A stretch of 64,000 bases of DNA from Branchinecta lynchi. Taxonomy: Eukaryota; Arthropoda; Branchiopoda; Anostraca; Branchinectidae. The notes below the pieces were generated by a model. It was not told where the DNA came from, searched no databases, and was given only the letters and a program-made list of their open reading frames with translations. Location: NCBI GenBank assembly GCA_023053575.1, contig JAKZAP010000020.1:19339998-19403997 (forward strand), given 5' to 3'. How positions within the stretch are numbered: the stretch's first letter is position 1; every line of letters starts with the position of its first letter. A program made the position numbers and the translations under genes. Positions 9,946-21,066 of the stretch are shown here, piece after piece.

Positions 9946-12900
9946 TTAAGTCAGTGTCAGCGTTCCCGCTTTGACGGATTTTTCCGTCAAAAACGGATTT
10001 CTCGGGTCCTTGACGGATGAGAATTTGACCCGACGGATTTTCAGATTTTTGACAGATTTCTGAAAATCTTGCGTAAAACCTTATATTCTATATAGTTTTT
10101 CTGGATCTCTCATCATTTCTATAATAGTGAATTTCATGAGCATTTTATCATCGAACACCAATGTTTGCTTAATAAGCTTAGTTACCTTATCATTCAGACA
10201 ACGCGCTGACTCGTGCGCATAAAACAGATAGATCCAACCAGATTATAGATTTCACACCTGTGGCTCGCAGCTTGTACGTAGCTGGTTTTGTGCAAATCTC
10301 TGTATTTGCAGAGTTTTTCATTACCGTACTTTAGTATAAAAGAGGTTGACCTTGATCAAATGTCTAGAAAAGAAATTGTAAGAGACAAGATAAAACGACG
10401 GACCTGGTGGATGGATATATTTTTTTTTTTTAAACTCAAAACAATTCTACTTTATTCTGGACTACCTTTTTTTCAATAAAAAACCACTACTACAGCTACC
10501 ACTACTATTCTTTCAAAAATGATGGAGTGAAAGCACCGCAACATATTAACTTCAGTCAAAATCCATTACTCAGTTAAAAAGTAATCGTGTTCACAGACAG
10601 ACGGACAGGCCTATGACATAATGTAGACCTTGCTTTCATCTGGATTCCTAAAAAAACGCTTGGCCACTAATGTTCCGAAAAATTTCGCTTTCAGCGCTGT
10701 TTTTTGTTTAATGTTCTATTTTGCAAGAAATATCGTGGATATTAGAAGCTTTTACCGGGGCTTCACCCTCTCCAGCAAAAGCTGAAATGAAGGGGATGTT
10801 GCAATACCTCTCATCGCGAATGACATTTTGCTAAATCTTACTTACTTAAAGGACCCCTCTTACTTATTCTGCCTTTTATAATATACCTAGCTCCCATGTA
10901 CAACCACAAGCTTCTAAAATCCGCACCTTTCTCCATTGTTTCGTTTTGTGCCCACGAACTTTTGGTGTTTTTTCGGATGTGCCAAGTTTTGCCCGTCACA
11001 CAACGCAAAGTTTGCCAGAATCTTCAATGTCCGCTGACGACTCTTTCACATATAAGGATATGAGAATCGTCTTTTTTTTTACTTCTTTTATTTGCTTAGT
11101 TTTCCAACTTTTTAACCACGGTGCGTTCAGTTTTCAAATGTTTTGTGACCAGCCGCCGCGTTGGAGAGCAGGAGGGCTGGATAGAGTCGACAAGCTCTAA
11201 CAAGAAAATCGCTAATTTCAGATGGAAAGTAATGGTATTTTCGGAAAACATTTTTTCTGATCCGTTTCACAGGTAAATTATCATTTCTAGTAAGAGGTGT
11301 GCTTTAAGAATCAGTTGCAATATTTCTTGAAATTCGTACAAAAAGTCGCCCGTGGAGATGCGTTTCTTGTCTATTGTTTCTAACCGGTGGTAACTGTCCC
11401 TATCAAAAGAGAACGTTCACGATTCTGCATGTAACAACTTCCATGTGCTACTGCTAAACGTAGGGTTTTTTAACGGTTTTCGACGGGTTTTGGACGAAAA
11501 GTTGACGGATCTTTTGAAGGATTTTTCATTCTCAACTGTCGGAATTTTACTGATTTTTTTTGTCTATCAGAACGGAAAACTTTCCATCATGAAGTGGATA
11601 CACTGGACTCATTGCCCAGACAACTTGCACACAACACACGTCCATAATGTCCAAGGTAATTGTGTTTATACTTTGGTGCGACAACCGGGTTACATAGCTA
11701 ACAAGTATGATAACTGATTTGCATAATCTACATATAATGCCTATATATAATTCCAAACGAACAGAACCAGCCGTGCTTTCTTTCGATCAAATCAAGGATG
11801 AAAATACTTAAACAAAAATTATCATAATTAAAAAGGAAATCTATACCAAACTGAAGCAGGAAAAGATGTAACGTTAATTACGCTGCTATCTTGCTTTTTA
11901 CTGATTTTATTTTGTTTAATTTCATTTTAACCAAACAAGCAGAACGAAATAGACAATTCAGACTCAAGAGTATAAAATGTAATTGGAACCAATTCATCCA
12001 GGCAACAACGAACAAGGTGGCCGGTTGTGATACCCTAAGAATACCCTGTCTTTTGACTAGTGAATATCGCCTGTTAAAGTACGGGGGGGGGGGGGGGGAC
12101 TTGGAGCCAGAATTGTGTATAGCTTATGTTTCTAGAATTATATAGTTCGAAACGGGTACATAGATATGCTCAATCTGTTTTTCAATTTCTGCATTTGAGA
12201 TTATGCAATATATTTGTTTACGTTTATTTTCTACCTGAAATTTTTGGGAAGCGAGACGCGAAACATATCGGTTATCGAAAACAAAAACTGATATATCAGC
12301 AATCCCAATATCACCCATCACTACAGCAATGCCTTTCTTGCTGTATAATATACGACCAGAAGCTTCCCAAATTTCCCGGTTAGCCCAGACTTCCCAGTTT
12401 AGAAGCCAGACGGTTGATCTCAGACTCAAGGGGCTTGCGACTTCTCCTAAACTATCTATACAACGATAAAATGGGCACACTGTGGACACACGCTAGATAT
12501 GTATGAACATTGTCGTCTCCCAGCTTCACCACCAAGCTTGGGGTGACATTATAAAGTCTCGTCTCTTAGTTTTTCTTCCTTTCCTGAAAAAGCGTGTATC
12601 CCCTCCCTTGACAACTTTTCACCCTGTGCACGATGAGTCATCGACAGTATACTGAAGTCATGTCAGCTCAATTTATTATATATACGAAATTTCTAGAGGG
12701 ATTTCAGTTCAGAGAGTCAAGGACGGATAATAAAATGGAACGTATTAAAAGCGCAGTAGAGTCTATGCGGAATGGGAGTACGTTAATGCAAGCAGGTCGG
12801 GAGATTGCCTGCAAACCTTTGTAAGTTTCTTCGTTAGCTTCTTAATGAGCGTCGGGCCTCGATTTACTGTGTTTATGGAGGGTCAGTGGGGCATTCTATT

Positions 12901-13139
12901 GACCAGCACGTGTACGAAAATTTTCTCGGTACTATAGGATGAGGGACACAGATGGAGGCGGACCTGTATTATCAGTCAAGTGCAAAATCATGTTAGAAGA
13001 CCTTGATGCATCGAGGAAATGACGAATAAACTGAGGGATTTCGCTGGAGAATCCTTCCATATCTTCTAGTAGAGCTCATGAGAGGATAAACATTTACCAT
13101 TGCTCTAGTTAATTGTGCTATCAGTTTTTGGGGGGGTTT

Positions 13140-15330
13140 TCAATAAATTAGTTGTCAGGTCGAAAAATCTCTAACGCATGAATTGGTTGACACAGAATTT
13201 CAGTCATTGTTTGGGTGACGTTTCTCGTTCTTCACGAGATTCACTGGCGTGTTGTTTTTACTTTTTTGGCGAAAGTGCTGTTCCAGCCGCATCTGAAAAA
13301 TTCCGAGTTCAATTAATCTTTTTGATAACCAAGTCTACGTGCCGATGAAACAGCCGTGTACCTACAGGAAAAGCCGGAAGTGTCACCGCAGTTCTCCCCA
13401 TTTAACGCCATTAATTGACAGACCCGGAATTTGACGATACAAAATTCCGAGTTTATTTAATACGGCAATCAATAATATTTAAATTGCGCCACCACAGCTA
13501 CCCACCCAACGCCGTTGTTTGATTGACAAAAAAAATGAGTCATCGTTTGGGCGACGTTTCTCGTTTTTCCCAAGATTCACTGGCCTGTGATTCACCCAGA
13601 ATTTGAAGTACGGCAGTCACTCACATTTAAATAGCATCAGCATAGCTCTCCCCAACCAACGCCGTTGATTGGTTGAAAAAAAAAAATTAGTCATCGTCTG
13701 GGCGAGGTTTCTCGTTTTCCCCGAGATTCACTGCCGTGTGTTGGACTTGGTCATATAGAGTATACGGCCTTTTTAAAGATACAAAATTCCGTAGTTAATA
13801 CGGAACAGAGTCCCAACCAACGCCGTTGATTGATTGACAGAAAATTTGAGTTATCGTTTGCCTACGTGTCGATGAAAAACCGCCCGTGTGCCTACAGGAA
13901 GAGCCGGAAGCGTCACTGCATCTCTCACCATCCAACGCCGTTGATTGGTTGAACCAGAATTTGAAGATACAAACTTCCGAGTTTAGTTAATATGGCAATC
14001 AATCACATTTAAATAGCGCCACCAAAGCTCTCCCCAACCAACGCCGTTCATTGGTTGACACAAAATTTGAGTCATCGTTTGGGCGACGTTTCTTATTATT
14101 CCCGAGATTCACTTACGTGTTTTTGTGTTACTTTCTTAGCGAAAGTGCTGATCAAGCCGCAGAAAAAAAAAATCCGAGATTAGTTATAATCCTCTTGATG
14201 ACGAACTCTATGTGTCGATGAAAAACCGCCCGTATACCTACAGGGAGAGCCGGAAGCGTCACCATCCAACGCCGTTGATTGGTTGACCCAGAACTTGAAG
14301 ATACAAACTTCAGAGTTTAGTTAATACGGCAATAATCGCATTCAAATACCGTCACCAGAGCTCTCCCCAACAAACGCCGTTGATTGGTTGACACAAAAAT
14401 TGAGTAATCGTTTCGGCGACATTTCTCGTTTTTCCGAGATTCACTGCCGTGTGTTGGACTTGGTCATATAGAGTATTTGGCCTTTCTAAAGATATAAAAT
14501 TCCGTAGTTAATACGGAAGAGCGTCTTCTCGAGATTCACTTGTATATTTTTTTTTACTTTATTAGCAAAAGTGCTGATCAATCCGCAGCAAAAAAAAAGC
14601 GAAATTAGTTATAATCCTCTTGATAACCAACTCTATGTGTAGATGAAAAACCGCCTGTGTACCTACAGGTAGAGCCGGAAGCGTCACCGCAGTTCTCACC
14701 ATCCAACGCCGTTGATTGGTTGACCCAGAATTTGAATATACAAACTTCCGAGTTTAGTTAATACGGCAATCAAACATATTTAAATAGTGTTACCACAGCT
14801 TACCCCAACCAACGCCGTTGATTGGTTGACAACAAATTTGAGTCATCGTTTGGGCGACGTTTCTCGCTGGTCTTACCGAGATACACTGTCAAGTGCAAAA
14901 AGCTACAGCCAAAAAAAATTCCGAGATTAGTTATAATCCTCTTGATAATCAACTCTATGTGTCGATGAAAAACCGCCCGTGTACCTACAGGGAGAGCCGG
15001 AAGCGTCACCATCCAACGCCGTTGATTGGTTGACCCATAACTTGAAGATATAAACTTCAGAGTTTAGTTAATACGGCAATAATCACAATAAATACCGTCA
15101 CCAGAGCTCTCCCCAACCAACGGCGTTGATTGGTTGACAAAAAAATTGAGTCATCGTTTCGGCGACGTTTCTCGTTTTTCCGAGATTCACTGCCGTGTGT
15201 TTGACTTGGTCATATAGAGTATTTGGCCTTTCTAAAGATATAAAATTCCGTAGTTAATACGGAACAGGGTCTCAACCAAACGCCGTTGATTCGTTGACAG
15301 AAAACGTTTCTCCTTATTCCGAGATTCAGA
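13140..15330. repeat. Right-arm satellite-like array (inverse of the left array)
   Basis: The reverse-complement core CCAACGCCGTTGATTGGTTG recurs from about 13185 to 15290 roughly a dozen times, with the same alternating spacing as the left array. Unit boundaries and small indels differ from the left arm, so the two arrays have drifted or exchanged units separately. No gene seen. Confidence 0.85.
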
Positions 15331-15749
15331 GGCAGTTGGTCATAGTGAGTATTCGGCCATCTTGGCAAGGGTCCTGTTCACGCAGCCGTAGAAAAATCCG
15401 ATTTCTGTTATAGGTAGTCTAACATAAAAAAATTATAATTTTTTTTATACAAAAAAAAAATCAAATTCCTAAAATATCAAATTATCAGTCATAGAGTCCT
15501 CTTGATTTAATAGTCAACTTCCATTTTGTTCTATTGAAACGGGACGCAACCACTTCTGTCAAACAGACATTCTTATTTTTTTTCTGACCTGCTTGTCCTT
15601 GCTGCACCTAAAAACACAAAATCTCTGCTATAAGAAATTACATGGATAATAATTCATAAAATATTAAAAATATCAGTCATCTTTTCTAAAAACCAATTTC
15701 CATTTTTTTCTGTGAAATGGAACACTTCTGCAGTGATGTTAACATGCTG

Positions 15750-15958
15750 CGGCCCTACACCAAATAGCCTATGTGAATCCTACTAGACAAGTGAATTCAA
15801 CACCAGAAGCGATTCCACCTGCCCAAGATAAATCCTCCCCTCAGGTGACACCTACTGGCAAAGTGAATTATCCTGCTTTGGTGTTTTCTCCACAGCAGGT
15901 GAAAGCACTTGGACAAAAGTTAATGAGTTCCAAGAAGAAAGGAAGGAATGAATTATAA
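15750..15958 (+). pseudogene. Exon-like terminal reading frame, right-arm inverted copy
   Basis: This is the inverted duplicate of the frame at 4493-4701, with an identical protein from VNPTRQ to GRNEL. Upstream of the shared part this copy has TAA in the frame (TGTTAACATG), where the left arm has TCA. It points away from the foldback core and toward unrelated flanking sequence, so it is probably a passenger of the arm duplication rather than a functional exon. Function unknown. Confidence 0.45.
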
Positions 15959-16290
15959 GGTCAGTAACAGGATTCTAAAGTTTCACTGTAAAGGCAGTCA
16001 TGCACACTGGCATCAAGAACCACTCTTGGATACCAGGTAAAGGAAAAAAATGCAACTTTTCTGTTTTCTGCCCTATTTTATAGAATTTCTAGAGTTAGGG
16101 TGGAGGGTGGGGAGTGGGGAAGCAAGACAGAGTTTCCTGGTGTCTCTAGAACTGAAATATGAAAAAAAAAATATTCTAACTTCACTGGTCTCTTTCACTC
16201 CAAAAATCAATAATAACAGGAGAATCTTTTTCACCTCAGTAGGAGATTCCCTTGAGCAGGAGAATTCTCCAAAAAATCTGGTGCCCAACT

Positions 16291-16610
16291 GTTCAGGGTC
16301 ATACTGAGCTTTCTTGCAATGTACAGTTTTGCTGACTCTGTAGTTGGTCCGAATTTTTCTGCATTGTTTGTCCCTGTTGAGCACTTAATGAGATATGCTA
16401 GCACACAAAGATTGGTGTCCACTTTACTTACTTGGCTACCAGCCGGGTCATCAGTAGAGATGGCATTCGCCATTCTCTACGTTTGTCACACACTAAACCT
16501 ATCCTACACAATTTATCTACTTCTACTACAAAAAAATATACCAAACCTTCACCAAAATTACTATTTGTTCTCTTGTCAAATCTTCTCTAAATAATCTCAA
16601 AATCCAACAC
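16291..16610. other. Single-copy flank holding a putative divergent first exon
   Basis: This 320-base stretch lies between the foldback arm and the MITE and has no other copy in the window. It contains the minus-strand ATG and donor described at 16432-16473. It is probably host sequence next to the RBMX2 promoter region. Confidence 0.5.
16432..16473 (-). CDS. Putative first coding exon of an unknown divergent gene
   Basis: On the minus strand an ATG in good context (A at -3, G at +4) opens MANAISTDDPAGSQ and is followed directly by GTAAGTAAAG, a near-ideal splice donor, at 16431. Only 14 residues are coded, so no family can be assigned. It lies head to head with RBMX2 once the intervening elements are removed. 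Later exons would have to lie to the left, through or beyond the foldback structure; the frame at 4493-4701 is one candidate. An open frame continuing past the donor to 16231 exists but crosses into the foldback arm and does not look like protein. Confidence 0.35.
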
Positions 16611-16613
16611 ATG

Positions 16614-16762
16614 GAGCGTGTTCCACCCTTGTAACAATAGTTACTATTAGTTACTATTTCCGTTCCATCCTCACGAAAAGTTACTACGCTGACCGTTCCA
16701 ACCTTGTCGGAATAGTAACTAATAGTTACTATTTGCTTACCATGCTCGGGAGCGTGGTAAGC
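16614..16762. mobile_element. GAGCGTGTTCCA MITE, left half (right half at 60735-60887)
   Basis: The left half starts GAGCGTGTTCCACCC, and the right half ends GGATGGAACACGCTC at 60887. They are flanked by ATG on both sides (16611-16613 and 60888-60890), a 3-bp target duplication. The two halves are separated by everything between 16763 and 60734. Homology to the intact copy at 24109-24371 (shared AGTAACTAATAGTTACTATT, and TGACGTCA near the other end) confirms they belong together. The break lies in a hairpin, TTACCATGCTC/GAGCGTGGTAA. Confidence 0.75.
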
Positions 16763-17104
16763 CAACATGTTATCGAAAAAAGAGAGTCACCCCCTTGACT
16801 ATTTGAAGAACGTCACCCCGGTGACGATCGGCAAATCAATAAGGAAATCAGCGGGAGAGAACCCAAAGAAGAAAAAGCTGAACTCATGCTAAGGATTCCT
16901 GATTCTGGATGATCTGGATTCATGATGATGAATTCTTGATTTGGTTGCTGCCAGACTTCTATAGCCTTGATTATAGTGGGCTGCTTCTACTATTGGGTAT
17001 TCAAAAGATGGTGAGTCTTCGAGCAGCTTCACAGGAGTTGTAGTTCAACCCGAAGAGATCACCCCGGACTATCCTAGTCTAGTCTTTAGATTGTGCCTAA
17101 CCAT

Positions 17105-17300
17105 GAGAGTGTTCCAACCTTTAAACAATAGTAACTAATAGTTACCATTTTTGTTCCTATGGCTACATCACAAAAAGTTACTAAGCTACACTGGCCGTTC
17201 CAACCTTCTTGAAATAGTAACTAATAATAACTACTTGCTTACCATGCTCGGGAGCATAGTGAGCATGGTAACTACGAGTCTACCATGCATCTCTGCACAT
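17105..17300. mobile_element. GAGCGTGTTCCA-family MITE fragment in left arm
   Basis: It starts GAGAGTGTTCCAACC and carries ATAGTAACTAATAGTTACC, CCGTTCCAACC and TTACCATGCTCGGGAGCAT, as in the MITE at 16614. The same fragment lies at 35588-35780 and, inverted, at 59040-59242. Confidence 0.6.
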
Positions 17301-19779
17301 CTCTGTAACTTAAGTGGTTGGAGATTTTTGAGAGTTTTAGAATTAGTATTTGAGAAAAATTATAAACTAGAATCTGTGTGGGAAATAGTTGAATTTTCAC
17401 AGAAAAAAGCAGGATTCAAGAATTTCACCGAAGACGCTCGCTTTAATATAGTCTTGGAAGCTGCTGTCAAATCCTCGCTCTCTCTGGTTTGAAATATTTC
17501 TGGAAATCCTCGGAATCTCAGGGTTTGACTAAGTTTAAAAGCCAGAATTTGCATGGGAAACAGTTGTACAGAATGCGAACTTAAAAATTTTGTATGGGGC
17601 TCAGACAGTTTAATCTCGTCTTGGGTACAGAAGTTATAAACTGCTGCTGCAATGGTGTCTAATAATACCCTTGTTCATGTAGCCTTCGCAGACTCGATGC
17701 CTAGTAGCTGTCTAATCACTTTTCTTTCTGCCCTTCAGTATTGCTGAATGTACTTAATACGTTTCAATTTCGCATTTAAATATTTGAAACAAATAAAAAG
17801 CTCGAATTATAAGTTTTGAGGAGTCGGTAGAATTTCTGGTAGATTGGTGAACTTTTTTGGATCTCCCCCCCCCCCCCCTCTCAACGAAAATGAACTTTCG
17901 ACACCCCCGATGACACTGACGCTCAGAGCGTTGCAAGGGGGCGGTGCAGCACCCCCCACCTTTTAGAGATGCCGAAAATTTTGGTCCAGAGGCCCAAAGT
18001 TTTGCTAAAATGGTTCTGTATTTTTTCGATAGCACGACTATTCGATGTATTTACGGGGATTCGGTAGTTGTACAGAATACTAAATAGGCCGTCGGTAAGA
18101 AAAACTTCCGTAATCGGGATTCGGTATAGTTGCCAGTATTCTGTAGTTATCACAAATTTGGTGCGAGAATTTACTGAAACCATCTGGTAATTTTTCGATG
18201 CCAGATCTATTTGGTATACTTATGGAGATTTTGTTGTTACATGGAATCCCAAATAAGCTATCGGTTCAGAACTATTCGGAATAACAACTGGGATTCGGTA
18301 ATTTGTTCATTATAATTGCCAGGATTCGGGAGTTACCACAAACCTCGAAACTTGTAAGAGGTCGAGTGAAGCACTGGTTGCGGACAAAAGGGATGATCTA
18401 TGATTTCATCGATAGTCCTTACTTTTATTTGGATCCCCAAAATAAAGTCTAATCATAAATATTTCGAGAATTCCGCCTGCATCGCTTTTCGTAACATTCT
18501 CTATTTTCTGGAAGGGCGCATCATTTGACTAGGGTTTTAAGCCGGTTTTAGGATTGAGTTTCCGAAACATTAAAAGGTAGAATCAGGCAAAATAAAATCT
18601 CGCCTGCGCCGCTCACTTTATGTGATTATGGGTAGTTTTGACTAGACTACCGTTGATGCTGTTGCCAGAAAGTCGCTCCATCCGGTTCTTGGAACTTCTT
18701 CGAGTCTCTGCATTTAATCCACGAAACAATGATAGAATGTGTAAGAGAAGCAGTTCAGTTTTAGCTTACAGGAAAAAAAAACTGGATTCCGAATAAATTT
18801 AGCCTGGGGCACTCGATTTAATTTTCTATTTTCTTTAATAGATAGAGTTGTTGCTGGAATCATGCTCGGCAATATATTCTTCCAGTGGGCTTCGTCAAAG
18901 TGCCGCCTAATAGTTGGCTTATCGTCTTTTCATGCTGCCCATTAATGTTACTCTTCCTACGTAATCCTTTCTGTTCCATAATTTAAAGAGGATTCGGTAA
19001 AATTTTTGAGAGATTGGGTAAAATTTTTACTCTGCATCCCCCCCCCCCTAATGAAAATGCACTTGCGACGACTCTGCTGACGCCTGATGGTTGAATGGTA
19101 AAGTGACGATTTAAATCCTCTACTTTCGATCTTCCTCCTGAACCCAAGGTGATAAAAGGTCAGGTTTCCAATGGATTTTCAGTTCTCAGGGGATGTACCC
19201 ATTTCGTAAAACTACACAGAAAAATCGACTAATTTTCAATCCAGAAATCCGCGTTGTTTCTGAAATTTGCAAAATCTTGGGAAGCCATAGAAGCCAGGGC
19301 GGCCTCTACGGAAACGGAAAGAGAAATTTTCAGTAGACCTCAAGTGTCCTTTAAATTTTAGAGGTGTAAATCGGAAGTTTTCTGTCAGCATGGCTATGAA
19401 ACTGGTCATACACTAAAATGTGTCATTTATGCATCGAAACTAGAAGTACGAGGAATTATATGAGTATTTTCACATGCTAAAAAGTTGAATGCAGTTACTC
19501 AATGCCTTTTTTGTAAAAAAGCTAACTCTAAAATTGCTTTGTCAGACATAATCACTGTTTCAAAACTCCCGATTTTCCCCCTGATTTCTTATAATTATCT
19601 CCCGAAAATCTCCTGGTTTTTTTGAAGCAGTTCCTGATTTTCAAAAAAGGAAAGTGGAAGCACTGCATGATTGTTCGTTTCAGTACTTGTTTTGGTGGGT
19701 TTATAAATTTTTTGTCAAATACAAACTGTCCTACCACGTATTTCTAAAGTTCCCTTAAGTGACCCATCATGCATACATA

Positions 19780-20119
19780 GAGCGTGTCCCACCCTATTTG
19801 CCGTAGTTTCTATTTGACGGTGCAAAACGGATAATTCAGCTATATTTTATTCGAGCTATTTTTCGGCCCTTCTTGGCAAGGGTCCTCTTCAGGCTCAAGC
19901 CGCTAAACTGGAAAATGAACTCTTATCCGTTTTGCACCGTCAAATATGATTCGCAGTCAGCTTGGGCTGAAGGAACATCTTATCGTAGTTTCTATGTATG
20001 ACCTCACAGGATCCTAGCTTCTTGGCATCGAGGTTGGAACACAGTTTGCATTTTCGGCAAAATATTGTGCAGCGGGCTGATTGGACTAATTACAATAACT
20101 AACATTAACCATGCGCCGG
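19780..20119. mobile_element. MITE half with a nested small MITE, in left arm
   Basis: GAGCGTGTCCCACCC starts a half copy of the GAGCG MITE that continues to ATGCGCCGG at 20119, where the internal terminus CAACATGG begins. Within it a segment of about 170 bases (19814-19983) with TTTGACGGTGCAAAACGG / CCGTTTTGCACCGTCAAA arms is bracketed by a 12-bp direct repeat CGTAGTTTCTAT (19802-19813, 19984-19995). Copies lie at 38261-38600 and, inverted, at 56497-56840. Confidence 0.6.
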
Positions 20120-20440
20120 CAACATGGTATCGAAATGGAAGGTCACCCGTTTGAGGATTTGAAAAATGGGTGATGACCTGAATCAAACGGAATGATTAAT
20201 CAAACAGAAAATCAGCGGTAGACAACTCAAAGAAGAAGAAGCTAAACTCTTGATGTGGTTGCTGCCAGGGGCTCCTGGATCTTAAGAGTTTCCTAACGAA
20301 AATTTCTAGAATAACCTTGATTCTAGTAGGCTGCTTCTACTATTCGGTATCATAAGATGGTGAGTCTTCCAACAGCTCCACAGGAGTTATAGTGCAACCT
20401 GAAGAGATCACCCTGAACTATCCTAGTCTAGCATAAAAAT
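20120..20440 (+). repeat. Diverged internal copy of the element terminus
   Basis: CAACATGGTATCG at 20120 and the following 320 bases (GAAATCAGCG-type block, GGCTGCTTCTACTATT, GATGGTGAGTCTTC, GAGATCACCC, ACTATCCTAGTCTAG) are a diverged version of 16763-17090. The copies are at 38601-38921 and, inverted, 56176-56496. The giant element therefore has two nested pairs of ends, outer and inner. Confidence 0.75.
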
Positions 20441-20769
20441 CCGGTCAAAATCTAAACCTGTCTAACAATAATTTCTTTTGAAGAAAAGTTGTTACAAAAT
20501 TTGTTCTTCAACACTCAATCGAAGTGAAACTCTTATGCTATCCGTGGTAACCCTTGTGAAGTTATCTTTTTTACTCAGCCAGCTGGGGGAGCCCAACCAA
20601 GCGATCTGATTGGCTCTGCATAAGACAAAGTAGAGCTAGGGTCTGGTCTCTTTAAGGGCAGTTCTGACGGTCTAGAAAGCTTTGCGAGCTTCTGCGCCGG
20701 CTGTTTTAGCGACTTTGGCTAAAACTCACTTCTCTTTCCAGAGCTCTTCTTACACTCCGCTAGTTTTCG

Positions 20770-21066
20770 CCAGCACTTGGAAAGTTAAGCCACTTCATGA
20801 GTGGAAAGTGATCTTGGCAAGTCAGTGAAAAGTTGTAGATGTTCAACTGTGGCGCACCGACTTCTCGTATTTTCTTGCACTCAGTGGATTCTCAGTTTGC
20901 TTTTCGGAAAGCGAATCCAAGATATCCACCAGTAATAAGAAAGCCAGAATCTGCCAAGCATAAAGGCACAAGAAAAAAATAGAAAGTTGTTGCACCTTTA
21001 CAACTTCTCACTGGCCAAAATCATTTTCCACTTGTGAAGTGGATTAGTTACAAGGCTCTCTGGAAT
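20770..21066. repeat. Small inverted repeat in left arm
   Basis: AGCCACTTCATGAGTGGAAA (from about 20790) and CCACTTGTGAAGTGG (near 21028) begin imperfect inverted segments of about 55 bases that also share AAAAGTTGTA-type sequence. The loop includes a second hairpin around GATATCCACC. Probably an old MITE. Copies at 39251-39547 and inverted in the right arm. Confidence 0.5.

Larger units (their letters stand above)
7450..13140. other. Core of the foldback structure, no recognisable gene
   Basis: I see no protein family in this 5.7-kb loop. It contains a tandem duplication (7785-9600), a candidate small transposon with TAGCTTGTTCAC ends, a region with repeated TTGACGGAT-type motifs (9960-10080 and 11490-11530), a G homopolymer at 12083-12098, and otherwise AT-rich unmatched sequence. 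The short frames here, such as 12124-12489 on the minus strand, look random in composition. Confidence 0.55.
4159..16290. mobile_element. Foldback-like structure with about 3-kb inverted arms rich in tandem repeats
   Basis: 4159 to about 7450 is matched in reverse complement by about 13140 to 16290. The outermost kilobase of the arms is almost identical (both carry the same exon-like ORF), while the inner repeat-bearing parts differ in unit number and have many small changes. The middle (about 7450-13140) is not inverted. Long arms built of subrepeats around a unique loop resemble Drosophila FB and Galileo elements, but I see no transposase. The left flank is replaced by the LINE, so a target duplication cannot be read, and a segmental inverted duplication remains possible. 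Confidence 0.7.

Noticed and set aside
9953..10080. hAT-like end CAGCGTTCCCGCTTTGACGG
   Set aside because: The tip looks right for hAT, but I found no inverse partner within the core, only a loosely similar direct stretch near 11480-11540.
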